Shown in pieces: positions 14,224 through 23,041 of a stretch of 39,210 bases of DNA. The notes under the pieces are model-generated. The model was not told where the DNA came from. It saw nothing but the letters and a program-made list of their open reading frames with translations, and made no database searches. Both the position numbers and the translations under genes were made by a program. Numbering within the stretch: the first letter of the stretch is position 1; each line of letters begins with the position of its first letter. Origin of the DNA: Nanoarchaeum sp. (lineage in GTDB: Archaea; Nanobdellota; Nanobdellia; SCGC-AAA011-G17; PNOQ01); assembly GCA_013824915.1 (NCBI GenBank), contig PNOQ01000048.1, forward strand, positions 1-39,210, read 5' to 3'.

Positions 14224-15498
14224 ATGGAATTACAATTAGCAAAAGGAATGCGTGATTTTTCACCGGAAGAAAAGTTATTGCGTAATGGAGTTGTAAGTAA
14301 ATTAACTGAATTGTTTGAATTATATGGTTATAATCCGCTAGAAACACCAATAGTAGAACGTTATGATGTATTATCAGCAAAATTTGCAGCTGGTGAAGAA
14401 TCAGATTCATTAAAAGAAACATTCAAACTAAATGATCAAGGCAAACGTGACTTAGGATTAAGATTTGATTTAACCGTTCCATTTGCTCGTTATATAGCGA
14501 TGAATCCAGAAATAAAAATGCCTTTTAAGCGTTATCAAATTGGTGAAGTCTTCAGAGATGGCCCAATAAAATTAGGAAGATATAGAGAATTCTGGCAATG
14601 TGACGTAGACGTAGTTGGTACTAAATCTATGATAGCGGAAGCAGAACAAATAAAATTAGCTTTGGACTTTTTTGCTAGAGCTAGTTTAGATGCATACATA
14701 GAAGTAAACAATAGAAAATTATTGCAGTCTTTATTATTAGATTGTGGAGTTAACGAATCAAAGTTATTAGACGTAATTATAATTGTTGATAAAATAAAAA
14801 AATTATCTGAAAATGAACTAAAAGTTGAATTAAATAAATTAGTTGACAAAAAAACAACCGACAAAATAATTGCAACTTTCGAAATAACTTCTTTAAAAGA
14901 ATTAGAAAAATTAGTTAAAGATGATATTGGCAAACAAGGAATACAAGAATTAAATGAATTCTTCAGTTATTTTTCAAAAGAAGAATTAAAAAATGTAAAA
15001 CTTAATACAACATTAGCTCGTGGCTTTGGTTATTATACTGGAACAGTATTTGAAGGATTCTTAAGAAAATCACAAATAACATCTTCAATTTGTGGTGGTG
15101 GTCGTTATGATAATATGATTGGTAAGTATGTTGGTAAAAATACAGAATATCCAGCAGTTGGAATAAGTTTTGGTTTAGATGTTATATCAGAAGCAATTAA
15201 GTTAAACAAAATAAAAACCAAAAAAACAAAAACTAAAATTTACGTCATCCCAATTAATACAACGCAAAAATCATTGGAAATTGTAGCTGAGTTAAGAAAA
15301 GCAAATATTTCAACTGATTTAGATATTATTGGCAGAGGAATAACAAAAAATTTAGATTATGCTAACAAACTAGAAATACCCTACGTTTTGTTTATTGGTG
15401 AAAAAGAATTAAAGCTAAATAAATTCAAATTGAAAGATATGGTTTCTGGTAAAGAAGAATTGTTAACTTTAAATCAATTAATCAAGAAGCTTTCTTAA
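14224..15498 (+). CDS. hisS: Histidyl-tRNA synthetase
   Basis: Class II aminoacyl-tRNA synthetase charging tRNA-His. 424 aa, the standard length. N-terminal GMRD (8-11), motif 1 region (35-55), the family-specific LRFDLTVPFARY (79-90), motif 2 FRDGPIKLGRYREFWQ (110-125), HisA motif LARGFGYYTG (264-273) and CGGGRYD (290-296) near motif 3 are all intact. The anticodon-binding domain spans about 335-424. It follows tRNA-His 2 closely and has a GGAGG site, so the synthetase and its substrate tRNA are likely co-expressed. The 40-nt linker between them is T/A-rich (ttatttaaa), and an independent promoter within it is possible but less likely. Confidence 0.97.
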   Translation: MELQLAKGMRDFSPEEKLLRNGVVSKLTELFELYGYNPLETPIVERYDVLSAKFAAGEESDSLKETFKLNDQGKRDLGLRFDLTVPFARYIAMNPEIKMPFKRYQIGEVFRDGPIKLGRYREFWQCDVDVVGTKSMIAEAEQIKLALDFFARASLDAYIEVNNRKLLQSLLLDCGVNESKLLDVIIIVDKIKKLSENELKVELNKLVDKKTTDKIIATFEITSLKELEKLVKDDIGKQGIQELNEFFSYFSKEELKNVKLNTTLARGFGYYTGTVFEGFLRKSQITSSICGGGRYDNMIGKYVGKNTEYPAVGISFGLDVISEAIKLNKIKTKKTKTKIYVIPINTTQKSLEIVAELRKANISTDLDIIGRGITKNLDYANKLEIPYVLFIGEKELKLNKFKLKDMVSGKEELLTLNQLIKKLS

Positions 15499-15504
15499 TA
15501 AAAT

Positions 15505-16155
15505 TTATTTTCTGTATTTTATTCCTAAATAAGTCATTACAAATACTTCTGCAATAAATGCAGCTATTGCAGCTCCAACAATAGGTATAAAATCTAATAA
15601 AGACTGAATTATTATCATTATCACAGAAGCTAATATCAATGCGCCAATAAATCTTCCTTTAAATGCATTTATAAAAACCTCTTGACTAAATGCTTCGTTG
15701 AATCTCATTTTTTCAGAATATTTTAAAAGTGCTGAAGCAGAAAACAAACCCAATATAATAAACAACACAATCCCCACTACAAACAATGATATATTAACAC
15801 TTGCAAATACTTGCTCATAAATACTTTCAAAACTTTGTTCGTTGATTATAGCATTTGAAATTATACCTAACGAATTTATCATTGCAATAAACAAAATTAT
15901 TAGGGCAGGTAAAATATATAAAAACTGTATAACGAATGACAAAAATCCAGTAACAAACAATCTACCAAATTTTTCCCATTTAGGCAACACAAAATTATGT
16001 TTCATCGCTCTTTGTGCACACCTCAAACCGTAGCCTGTAACAAATAAATTTATTATTGGAATAAGACTAAACAATACACCAATTATAAATATTTTAAAAT
16101 TTGTAAATGGTCTTTCAAGTGAAGTTAACAAATAACTTTTTGGTTTTTTGCTCAT
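15505..16155 (-). CDS. DUF4013-like membrane protein
   Basis: 216 aa with about five membrane segments: 22-42, 66-95, 122-145, 165-188 and 190-208. The pattern (ERPFTNFKIFIIGVL, then GYGLRCAQRAMKH...LPKWEKFGRLFVTG) fits the archaeal/bacterial DUF4013 family, whose function is unknown. The reverse-strand TATA CTTTTATATTATAA is upstream of the ATG. It converges on hisS with a 6-nt gap. A second reverse-strand operon (scpA to the 29-aa ORF) ends just upstream of it. Confidence 0.8.
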   Translation of the reverse strand: MSKKPKSYLLTSLERPFTNFKIFIIGVLFSLIPIINLFVTGYGLRCAQRAMKHNFVLPKWEKFGRLFVTGFLSFVIQFLYILPALIILFIAMINSLGIISNAIINEQSFESIYEQVFASVNISLFVVGIVLFIILGLFSASALLKYSEKMRFNEAFSQEVFINAFKGRFIGALILASVIMIIIQSLLDFIPIVGAAIAAFIAEVFVMTYLGIKYRK

Positions 16156-16200
16156 TCTAATTCATTAAGGGACAATCATTATAATATAAAAGCTTTTTGT

Positions 16201-16290
16201 TTATTTCTTAAACATCCTTCTAATAACATCTACCAAAGTTTTAAAAAAATCAAAAACAAAAATAAAAAATTCTTTGATTCTATTTTTCAT
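16201..16290 (-). CDS. possible 29-residue amphipathic peptide
   Basis: An ATG at 16290 overlaps the stop region of the small membrane protein gene (16280-16546) in a different frame, which suggests translational coupling. The 29-codon frame encodes a helix with FFIFVFDFFKTLVDVI between basic ends (KNRIK and RRMFKK), consistent with a membrane-surface peptide. There is no homology support and it could be a chance ORF; the position at the end of the scpA operon is its main argument. Confidence 0.35.
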   Translation of the reverse strand: MKNRIKEFFIFVFDFFKTLVDVIRRMFKK

Positions 16291-16546
16291 GGTCTGCTAT
16301 ATCTAATTTTATACCGCCGATATACTTGGCCAATAAATTATATAATAATGCTATTACAAAAGTTCCTACAAACCAAGTCACACCTTGTAACAAAACTAAC
16401 AAAAGTATGTCAGTTAAGCCCAAAAGAGCAGCTTGTGCATCACCAACTAATTTTAAAACAATGTACAACAATAGCGTCCCTATCAAACCAAGTATTCCTA
16501 CTATTTTAGCAGCTGAAAACGCATTAATTTTCTTTATTGCTTTCAT
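16280..16546 (-). CDS. small two-TM membrane protein, 88 aa
   Basis: Two hydrophobic segments (about 13-33 and 46-75) followed by AKYIGGIKLDI near the C-terminus. This arrangement, with an N-terminal KKINAFSAAKI and a terminal GGI.L.I, is common in short uncharacterised DPANN membrane proteins (DUF3566-like in appearance). The ATG lies inside the end of scpA (23-nt overlap), so translation should be coupled to scpA. A structural link of this protein with the ScpA/SMC system is unproven. Confidence 0.75.
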   Translation of the reverse strand: MKAIKKINAFSAAKIVGILGLIGTLLLYIVLKLVGDAQAALLGLTDILLLVLLQGVTWFVGTFVIALLYNLLAKYIGGIKLDIADHEK

Positions 16547-17273
16547 CTTGTATCAACTCCTGATTTAGACTTATATAAATCTTTTCAAATGCAATTTCCT
16601 GTTTTATATCTATTTTTCTATCGTTTTCTAAATGTAACAAAGGAATAAAAGTTAAAACTTTATCTCGTTTACTTCCACCAGTTAGCAAATCTTCAAAACT
16701 GATTTCTACACTATTTTTTTTAAACCAATCATTGATTTTACCATAAATAATCTTAATTCTATCCCCAACATTTAACTTTCTTTCAGGTAATTTAATCGCT
16801 TCAGGTACAACTTCAAATCTTTCTCTTCTAACATTTCTTTTTTCATCTACTTCTAAAGCCTTTTCTAAAGCATTAATTAAATCTTGTAATTGTACTCTTC
16901 TCTTTCTAGTCTGCGGAGTCTTAATTGTTAGTTTAATATTTGGTCCATCAATCTTATTTGTTACTTGTTGTGCCAACTGTTCTACATCTTCTTCATCACT
17001 ATAAAATAATTGACTGTCAAAATCTGCTATTTTCTCAGCTAATAGATTATTACATTTTAGTTTTAACAAAATTGCGGCAGCCAAAACCACTTTTCCAGAA
17101 ATAAAAAAATTAACTTCCTTTAATTGTTTGATAATATCTAAATATCTTTTTGCTAATAAACTCAAATCTACATCCCATGGATCCATTTGCTCAGTTCTAA
17201 CTAAGTCATAAATAAGTTCCTGCCACGTGATTTCATCCTTTTTCAGCAACATATCTAGAATTTGGTCTTGCAT
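16524..17273 (-). CDS. scpA: Segregation and condensation protein A (ScpA kleisin)
   Basis: Kleisin subunit that bridges SMC ATPase heads in the chromosome condensation complex. 249 aa with the ScpA pattern: N-terminal helical SMC neck-binding domain (ITWQELIYDLVRTEQMDPWD at 15-34, then VDLSLLAKRYLDIIKQLKEV), the hydrophobic helix VVLAAAILLKLKCNNLL (62-78), an acidic/charged linker, and a C-terminal winged helix (about 190-240, with KVLTFIPLLHLENDRKIDIKQ). No scpB or smc is in this window. Reverse-strand TATA CTTTATTAATT is about 27 nt before the ATG. It heads an operon with the small membrane protein at 16280-16546. Confidence 0.9.
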   Translation of the reverse strand: MQDQILDMLLKKDEITWQELIYDLVRTEQMDPWDVDLSLLAKRYLDIIKQLKEVNFFISGKVVLAAAILLKLKCNNLLAEKIADFDSQLFYSDEEDVEQLAQQVTNKIDGPNIKLTIKTPQTRKRRVQLQDLINALEKALEVDEKRNVRRERFEVVPEAIKLPERKLNVGDRIKIIYGKINDWFKKNSVEISFEDLLTGGSKRDKVLTFIPLLHLENDRKIDIKQEIAFEKIYISLNQELIQDESNKEN

Positions 17274-17364
17274 GGCCTTATTTTATCTTGATAATTAATA
17301 AAGATTTCCATATAACAGTACCTAAAACAGTAACAAATTTAAACCTCAATTATTATATTTTTGT

Positions 17365-20300
17365 ATGGATTCTGGGAAAAGGGGGGAATATATCACATTA
17401 GTGATAGTTTTACTATTTTTATTTAGTATTCTAACTTTCTACCAAGGTAAAGTTTTGATAATATCTTCTGATTTTATGCTAGGGACCGGTCATGTCTTCA
17501 AATTAACAGATAGCCTTATAGAAAACGCTAAAACTTACAATCCATTATTAACAATTATTGACAAAGAAGAACCAAAAGAAGAACCAGTAGTAATCACAAA
17601 AGAAGAAGAAACATTATATTCGCCATTAACTTCACAAAATACTTATATTTCAATTTTAAATCCTTACCAAGATCAAATTATACTTGCTCAATCAGATTTT
17701 ACACAAGGAGCAGATTATACTTGGAGGTTAAACAATGAAATAGTAGAAACTGACAAAACTCATACTACTTTTTTAGCTCACTTCGATAATAATTTATCTT
17801 CATCAGATGGAGAGCAACCTTTAAGCTCTGTAAATCCTATATTCGAAGAAGGAAAATTTGAAGAAGGATTGTCTGGTAAATCTACTTACTCCACAACTAA
17901 TAATCTAAACGTAGATGAAGGAACAGTGGAATTTTGGTTAACTCTAAAAAAACCAATAACCGATGTAGTTTTTAATTCTAGCACTGGAGATCCAAACTTT
18001 TTAATGCATGATCAATCGTTTAGATTTTCAATAAATAACGTTCAAACGCAAATTGGATTTATTGCATATGAAGGAGATTGGAATAATTCAGCACAACTAA
18101 ACACGGGCTCTAGGACAGTTGACGTAAACCAACCAATTCATTTTGCATTTACTTACTCAAAATCAAACAATAATTCAGACGCTTACATGAACGGTTTTAA
18201 AATAGGCTCAGGAAGATATGACTTTAATTTTCCATTAAGTAGCAGCTTTACAATTGGAAATCCTAATGCAGTAATAGATGAATTCAGAGTTTACAACAAA
18301 GTTTTATCTGTAGAAGAGATAAGATTTGATTATACAAGAGGAATTACTTTCTCAGATAATGATATTTATTTTAATAAAACATTAGCAAAAGGAAATACTA
18401 TCTTAATATCTATGAATGAAGGATTTGTTTCTGATCAAAAACAAATTTTAGGCAAAAAAATAAATGTTACTTCTCCGCATGGATTCATAATAAATAATAC
18501 TGATGAAATAAACTTTAATTTCAAAACTTCATCATCATTAATCTGCGCTTATGGTGAGCATCCTGATTTATACTCAGAACTAACCTCTTTAGAAAGTTCT
18601 TCTACTACTACTCACACACTAACAATTCCAGTAACTTCCACATTAGATTACTATCCAGTTTACATTAAATGTGGCTCTGATGATTACGCTGTCTATGAAA
18701 GAATAAGAGTTCTACCTGAGATAAACAATAATTTTCCTAAGTTATCTACATTAGTGTGGGGTAATAATATTAATGTTTCTGAAGAAGAAAAACTAGAGTT
18801 TTATTCAAGATTCGATAGTTTAAGTATTTCAAAATCTAATCAAGTCCAACCTAATACACTAAGGCAAATAAGAGAATTAAATCCAGACATAATAATTCTT
18901 CCATATGTAATGGCAATTGGTTATCAGAATTTTACCAATAATTATCCTTTCTCAGATTTGATTGACAGATTAACTCCTAATATGTATCTAACAGATTTAA
19001 CTGGCGCACCAACCGCGAATCCAAGTTTCCCAAATAATGTAATAGGTAATTTATACACTGAAAATAATTTTTCAGAAACATTATCTTATCACACAAGCGA
19101 AGAAATGATTCAAGAAGGAATATGGGATGGTATATGGTATGATGTTGTAGGCTCATCACTATGGTTTTTAGTCGACTTCAGGACAGGTAATTACGTTATT
19201 CAACCTGATTTTGATATGGATAGTATTGAAGAAGATTTAGATAATTCAGCAGATTTAACAAAAGCAACCCAAATTTGGATTGATGGTATGGATAAATTAA
19301 TGGAATTAACTCGAGAAAAATCCGGAAATGATATGATTATTGTAGGTAATGGTGTAGATTATAATCACAATAATTACAATGGTAATTTATGGGAAAGAAA
19401 ATTAGAATGGTGGGAAGGTGCAGGCGATGATAATGGTGCATTAGAAACATTCATGAGATACAATGCAACTTATTCTTCAAGAAGTTTCCCCTACTTTCAA
19501 GAACAAACAAAAGCTCCGCATTTTAATTCAAACTTATTCATGAACAATTATAATTCAACAACAAATCCAACTGAACATTACAAAAGACACAGATTAGGTT
19601 TTACTGCAAGTATAATCTCAGAAATATATTATGATCCTGAAATAGCAGTAGGTTCTTCAGCCGATTTATTATGGTACGATGAATATATGGTAAATATTTA
19701 TACTTCCAAGCCAACAAATAATACTTTAGTTGATTCTGGTTATCTTGGTGAACCAATTTCAACAACAACAGAATTTGAAACTTTAGCTTGGAAAAAAGAA
19801 TTTGAAAACGGAATAGTTTATTTAAACGGAAAAGATACTTCATTAACAATTCAATTAGACAAAATATATAGATACGTAAATGGAACACAAGATAGTACAA
19901 TAAACAAAGGCGGTCTCACAACTAATTCAATAACTCTACAAGCAAATGATGGAATAATATTACTAAGAGCATTATGTTCTAATAATCCTTCAAGTGATCC
20001 AAATTGTATTGCTCTTTGTGGCGATAGTGTTTGTAGCGCAAATGAAACTTGCAGTTCTTGTTCTCAAGATTGTGGAACTTGCTCAAATGATGATAATGGA
20101 GACAATGGTGATACTGGTGATGATAGTGGTGATAGTACTACCAGTTCTGGTTCATCATACTGTGGGGATAATAGATGTAATTCCAATGAGAATTGCAATA
20201 CTTGTACTAGAGACTGTGGTTCATGTTCATCAGAAGATTCCAATACAATTTATTTAATACCTGGAGTTAATAATTTCATACAAACTTCTGGTGGCGAATA

Positions 20301-20622
20301 CGATTTAGTAATAAATGATAAACATTATACTATTACAATACAAAACATAAATCAAAATACTTTAGACATAGTTTACAATGATGATGTAAGAACTATAAAT
20401 TTTAACGGTTATGTTTTATTTACTTTAGATGACCAACCTTTAAAATTAATATACTCTTCAAATACTAACAATCAAGCAGGATTAATATTAGTTTTAGAAA
20501 AAATACCGGTTTATGGTACATATAATCCATATGAATTCACTTACTTCTGGATATACTTCATAATTTATCTTGTAGTAATATTATTATTTATTATTTTTAG
20601 AAAACATAAAGGTCATATATAA
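17365..20622 (+). CDS. large surface protein: LamG-like domain, glycoside-hydrolase-like barrel, Cys-rich repeats
   Basis: 1085 aa. N-terminal membrane helix (about 9-27) as signal anchor; concanavalin/LamG-like jelly roll (about 130-320: FLAHFDNNLSSSDGEQPLS, EGTVEFWLTL, DEFRVYNKVLSVEEI); a region (about 455-830) resembling putative glycosidases of the GHL15 type (LSTLVWGNN, NPDIIILPYVMAIGYQNF, WDGIWYDVVG); two Cys-rich repeats (about 885-905 and 930-950) of the CGD..C..NE.C..C..DCG.C kind separated by a Gly/Asp/Asn/Ser linker; and a C-terminal membrane helix (1055-1077). It likely acts on or binds glycans outside the cell. The Cys repeats are typical of DPANN surface proteins. Leaderless: atttaaacc is about 25 nt upstream of the ATG. 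Confidence 0.85.
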   Translation: MDSGKRGEYITLVIVLLFLFSILTFYQGKVLIISSDFMLGTGHVFKLTDSLIENAKTYNPLLTIIDKEEPKEEPVVITKEEETLYSPLTSQNTYISILNPYQDQIILAQSDFTQGADYTWRLNNEIVETDKTHTTFLAHFDNNLSSSDGEQPLSSVNPIFEEGKFEEGLSGKSTYSTTNNLNVDEGTVEFWLTLKKPITDVVFNSSTGDPNFLMHDQSFRFSINNVQTQIGFIAYEGDWNNSAQLNTGSRTVDVNQPIHFAFTYSKSNNNSDAYMNGFKIGSGRYDFNFPLSSSFTIGNPNAVIDEFRVYNKVLSVEEIRFDYTRGITFSDNDIYFNKTLAKGNTILISMNEGFVSDQKQILGKKINVTSPHGFIINNTDEINFNFKTSSSLICAYGEHPDLYSELTSLESSSTTTHTLTIPVTSTLDYYPVYIKCGSDDYAVYERIRVLPEINNNFPKLSTLVWGNNINVSEEEKLEFYSRFDSLSISKSNQVQPNTLRQIRELNPDIIILPYVMAIGYQNFTNNYPFSDLIDRLTPNMYLTDLTGAPTANPSFPNNVIGNLYTENNFSETLSYHTSEEMIQEGIWDGIWYDVVGSSLWFLVDFRTGNYVIQPDFDMDSIEEDLDNSADLTKATQIWIDGMDKLMELTREKSGNDMIIVGNGVDYNHNNYNGNLWERKLEWWEGAGDDNGALETFMRYNATYSSRSFPYFQEQTKAPHFNSNLFMNNYNSTTNPTEHYKRHRLGFTASIISEIYYDPEIAVGSSADLLWYDEYMVNIYTSKPTNNTLVDSGYLGEPISTTTEFETLAWKKEFENGIVYLNGKDTSLTIQLDKIYRYVNGTQDSTINKGGLTTNSITLQANDGIILLRALCSNNPSSDPNCIALCGDSVCSANETCSSCSQDCGTCSNDDNGDNGDTGDDSGDSTTSSGSSYCGDNRCNSNENCNTCTRDCGSCSSEDSNTIYLIPGVNNFIQTSGGEYDLVINDKHYTITIQNINQNTLDIVYNDDVRTINFNGYVLFTLDDQPLKLIYSSNTNNQAGLILVLEKIPVYGTYNPYEFTYFWIYFIIYLVVILLFIIFRKHKGHI

Positions 20623-20666
20623 CTTAAAACAGAAACATTTATAAAAATTTGTTCTTTCCCAATAAA

Positions 20667-21203
20667 ATGGACATGAAAGAATTTAAAGAATATTTTGAAG
20701 CTGTTAATCTAGGTAGATTACACTATCCTGGCGAAGAAGCTCCAGTAGACTTAAATAAGTTGTATAAATTAGTTACTGGTTATCGTATTGGTGAAGAAAC
20801 AAAAGTAGATCATATTTTTGGAATTTTATTACATGGTGAAGCTTTAATTCATCCGCATCATGGAAGAGTTCACAACCCAGATTTTTTAGTTTTAACTAAT
20901 TCTGGAGAATCTAAATCAGATTCTATCGGGCCCGATTATGATTTTCCTAAATGCGGAAAAACTTACGAAGTTCCAAAATTAACAAGCGCAGGAATTTATT
21001 TATTCACAAAAAATGTTTTTAATACTACAACTAAATTGTATAGACCAGATGACATAGTTACTCAAGCAATGACACAAGGTGCACTTGTAGTTTATGATAA
21101 TAGAATTAATGATTTCGCGCATCAAACAAATATTGGTCTTCCAAAAAGACAAGTTGTTTGGAGTCGTGATAGAACTGGTAATTTAGAAGGAAAAATAAAT
21201 TAA
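20667..21203 (+). CDS. hypothetical protein, possibly nucleotidyltransferase-like
   Basis: 178 aa from the ATG at 20667. A TTG 18 nt earlier is in frame, but tttataaaa is about 25 nt before this ATG, giving a leaderless start. The stretch VDHIFGILLHGEALIHPHHG, then PDFLVLTNSG (about 47-80), resembles the GS...D-x-D strand-helix-strand of nucleotidyltransferase folds, but the second Asp is not in place. The later part PDDIVTQAMTQGALVVYDN is alpha/beta. I would not assign a function. It converges with the 21200-21487 gene with a 4-nt overlap. Confidence 0.7.
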   Translation: MDMKEFKEYFEAVNLGRLHYPGEEAPVDLNKLYKLVTGYRIGEETKVDHIFGILLHGEALIHPHHGRVHNPDFLVLTNSGESKSDSIGPDYDFPKCGKTYEVPKLTSAGIYLFTKNVFNTTTKLYRPDDIVTQAMTQGALVVYDNRINDFAHQTNIGLPKRQVVWSRDRTGNLEGKIN

Positions 21204-21487
21204 TCTTCTGTTAAATCTTCTAAAGTTTCGCCTCTAGCTAAGTCAGATTCAACACATTGTTCAAATAATTCTAATCTAATTTTAAATAAACCATAATCTT
21301 CATTATCCGTTATTTCAGCTAACAATTTTTTACCTATCTCAACATAATCATGAAATTGTTGTACGGTCCAATAAGCCATTCTACCTTGAGTTCTAAAACT
21401 ATAATTACCATAATTATCGCCTAGATTTTTTGTAGGAATCATTTCAGATCTTACAAATTCTTCGTTTATTTCAATGTTTTCTACCAT
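21200..21487 (-). CDS. hypothetical protein, 95 aa
   Basis: Small acidic, mainly helical soluble protein; family unknown. Features: the N-terminal ENIEINEEFVRSEMIPT, a Gly/Asn/Tyr-rich loop NLGDNYGNYS (22-31), and two helices (42-62 and 68-88) with an acidic tail. TTTAAAAAC is on the reverse strand, but 35 nt from the ATG, so a short leader is possible. The stop overlaps that of the convergent gene by 4 nt. Confidence 0.6.
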   Translation of the reverse strand: MVENIEINEEFVRSEMIPTKNLGDNYGNYSFRTQGRMAYWTVQQFHDYVEIGKKLLAEITDNEDYGLFKIRLELFEQCVESDLARGETLEDLTED

Positions 21488-21566
21488 TTTTGAGAAAAAC
21501 TTTAACCTTTAACGGTTTTTAAACCTTTTCATTAAGCTTATATAACCTAAAAGATTCACTTTTTGA

Positions 21567-22097
21567 ATGAGAACTTTCATTAATCCAGACCAAAACATAG
21601 TTCAAATTGATTCTAAAGTTTATATTATTCCTAGTGCTTCAGATTTTATAGAACAAAACAGACAAGGTGGATTAATTTGCAAAGAAGTAATGAGGCTTGC
21701 TATTGAAAAAAGACCTGAAACAGAAGAATGTTATCCTACTTGTCCAGTTTATCATCATTCTAAAGATTTATTCAAAACCGTAAGTTCCTCCCAACTTTGT
21801 GATTATCAAGGAAAAGTTGATTTAATCCAAGTTGTTACTAGAAAACCCACAAGATTACTTCCTACGTTCAGATTTAATCCTAGATTAGAATATATGGTCG
21901 CATTAGATAGCTGTGTAATAATGGATTCATTCTTTGAGATATTACAACAAAGAGGAATACTTGACGAATTTTTAATTCAAGAAGCTATACCGGAAAAATA
22001 TGCAACTGTATCCGAAGTTTATGGCAACCTTGCATTAGAACTAAGGTTAAGCAAAGAATATGATATACTTAAAAAACGTCAAAATTCTATCGGGTAA
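21567..22097 (+). CDS. hypothetical protein, 176 aa
   Basis: Unknown family; soluble alpha/beta protein with five cysteines, two of them in EECYPTCPVYHH (about 53-64), a possible metal or disulfide site. The C-terminal half has long helices (IMDSFFEILQQRGILDEFLI). No signal peptide is seen, so a cytosolic metal site is more likely than disulfides. TATA-like cttatataac is about 25 nt before the ATG. The last 19 nt overlap the convergent gene 22079-22402. Confidence 0.65.
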   Translation: MRTFINPDQNIVQIDSKVYIIPSASDFIEQNRQGGLICKEVMRLAIEKRPETEECYPTCPVYHHSKDLFKTVSSSQLCDYQGKVDLIQVVTRKPTRLLPTFRFNPRLEYMVALDSCVIMDSFFEILQQRGILDEFLIQEAIPEKYATVSEVYGNLALELRLSKEYDILKKRQNSIG

Positions 22098-22402
22098 GGA
22101 TTTGGAAATGGTCTATCATAACAGTTTCTAGTTTTTTCAGAACTATCTTTAAATCTGTCCCTAATTTTTTTATAAGCATTATTCGCATGGCTTGAGTTAG
22201 CTATAGCAGATTTTATTCTGTCTTCATAATAATCATGATCTTCTATCAAATGAATTCCATGTAACGTTCTAATCCAATCGTTAACGTGTAGACTCAACAA
22301 CATTTCCTCTAATTCTTTTCTGCTCATGCCCTCTAGGTCTAAGATTTTATCTTCTATATCATCCAATTCTTCGCAGTCCGGGTAACTAAATAACTTTGTC
22401 AT
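22079..22402 (-). CDS. hypothetical helical protein, 107 aa
   Basis: Highly charged helical protein (EELDDIEDKILDLEGMSRKE early, then DDWIR-like and YKKIRDRFKD segments). No domain recognised. Leaderless reverse-strand promoter GTTTATAAATATAAC near 22422. It is divergent from the tandem pair at 22466-23609 across 63 nt and convergent with the gene to its left. Confidence 0.6.
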   Translation of the reverse strand: MTKLFSYPDCEELDDIEDKILDLEGMSRKELEEMLLSLHVNDWIRTLHGIHLIEDHDYYEDRIKSAIANSSHANNAYKKIRDRFKDSSEKTRNCYDRPFPNPYPIEF

Positions 22403-22465
22403 AAATTAATAAAAATAGTTATATTTATAAACTTTTGGATTATTACTATACATAAGTAGTATACA

Positions 22466-23041
22466 ATGGTAAACCAAGAAGAAATATTGGATTATATGAA
22501 TTTGTATGAAGATTGTTTAGACTTAGATACACCATCTCTAATTGAACTACATAAATCACGAAGAATCTTTACGAATAAACAAGAAAGGTTAGAATTTTTT
22601 GTAACCCAAGAAGTTTTAGAAGAAAGAAAGTATAATCTTATCCAAAAATTAGAAGATGAATTAAACCAAAATCCAAATCAAATAAATCTTAGATCATTAA
22701 AATTACATCATTTACTTGCAAGACTATATTTTAGAAACGAAGCTGATTACGATTTAGCTGAAACACATAAAAACGATGCATTTAGCATTTATGAAATATT
22801 AATAACTAAAGATACTTATAGCCCACAAACTATTCTTCACTGGGGAGAAATTTTAATGGCTCCTGATAAAAAAATAATTAATACATGCAAAATTGATCCA
22901 CACCAATCCGCTGCATATCGGTTGTTTGACAATTCATTAAAGAATTCTTACTGGTTATCCAATGACTCACAAGGAAATCAAGTTATAGTCACACATTACA
23001 ATAAACCAATAATAACAGGATTTAAAATAAATGGCAATTGA
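22466..23041 (+). CDS. hypothetical helical-repeat protein, tandem paralogue 1
   Basis: 191 aa, mainly helical, family unknown. The segment LRSLKLHHLLARLYFRNEAD (about 72-91) followed by ETHKNDAFSIYEIL reads like a TPR-type helix pair. It aligns with LRSIKVNHLLWRLYSRTGAD in the next gene, and both proteins end in a KPI-x-TGFK motif, so the two are tandem duplicates at modest identity. The stop overlaps the next start by 11 nt, so they are translationally coupled. The TATA-like sequence (tactatacat near 22448) is weak. Confidence 0.7.
   Translation: MVNQEEILDYMNLYEDCLDLDTPSLIELHKSRRIFTNKQERLEFFVTQEVLEERKYNLIQKLEDELNQNPNQINLRSLKLHHLLARLYFRNEADYDLAETHKNDAFSIYEILITKDTYSPQTILHWGEILMAPDKKIINTCKIDPHQSAAYRLFDNSLKNSYWLSNDSQGNQVIVTHYNKPIITGFKINGN

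Noticed and set aside
19994-20257. 87-codon ORF in another frame within the Cys-rich repeats of the large surface protein
   Set aside because: Shadow of the repeated Cys/Asp-coding sequence; no promoter, and the translation is low complexity.
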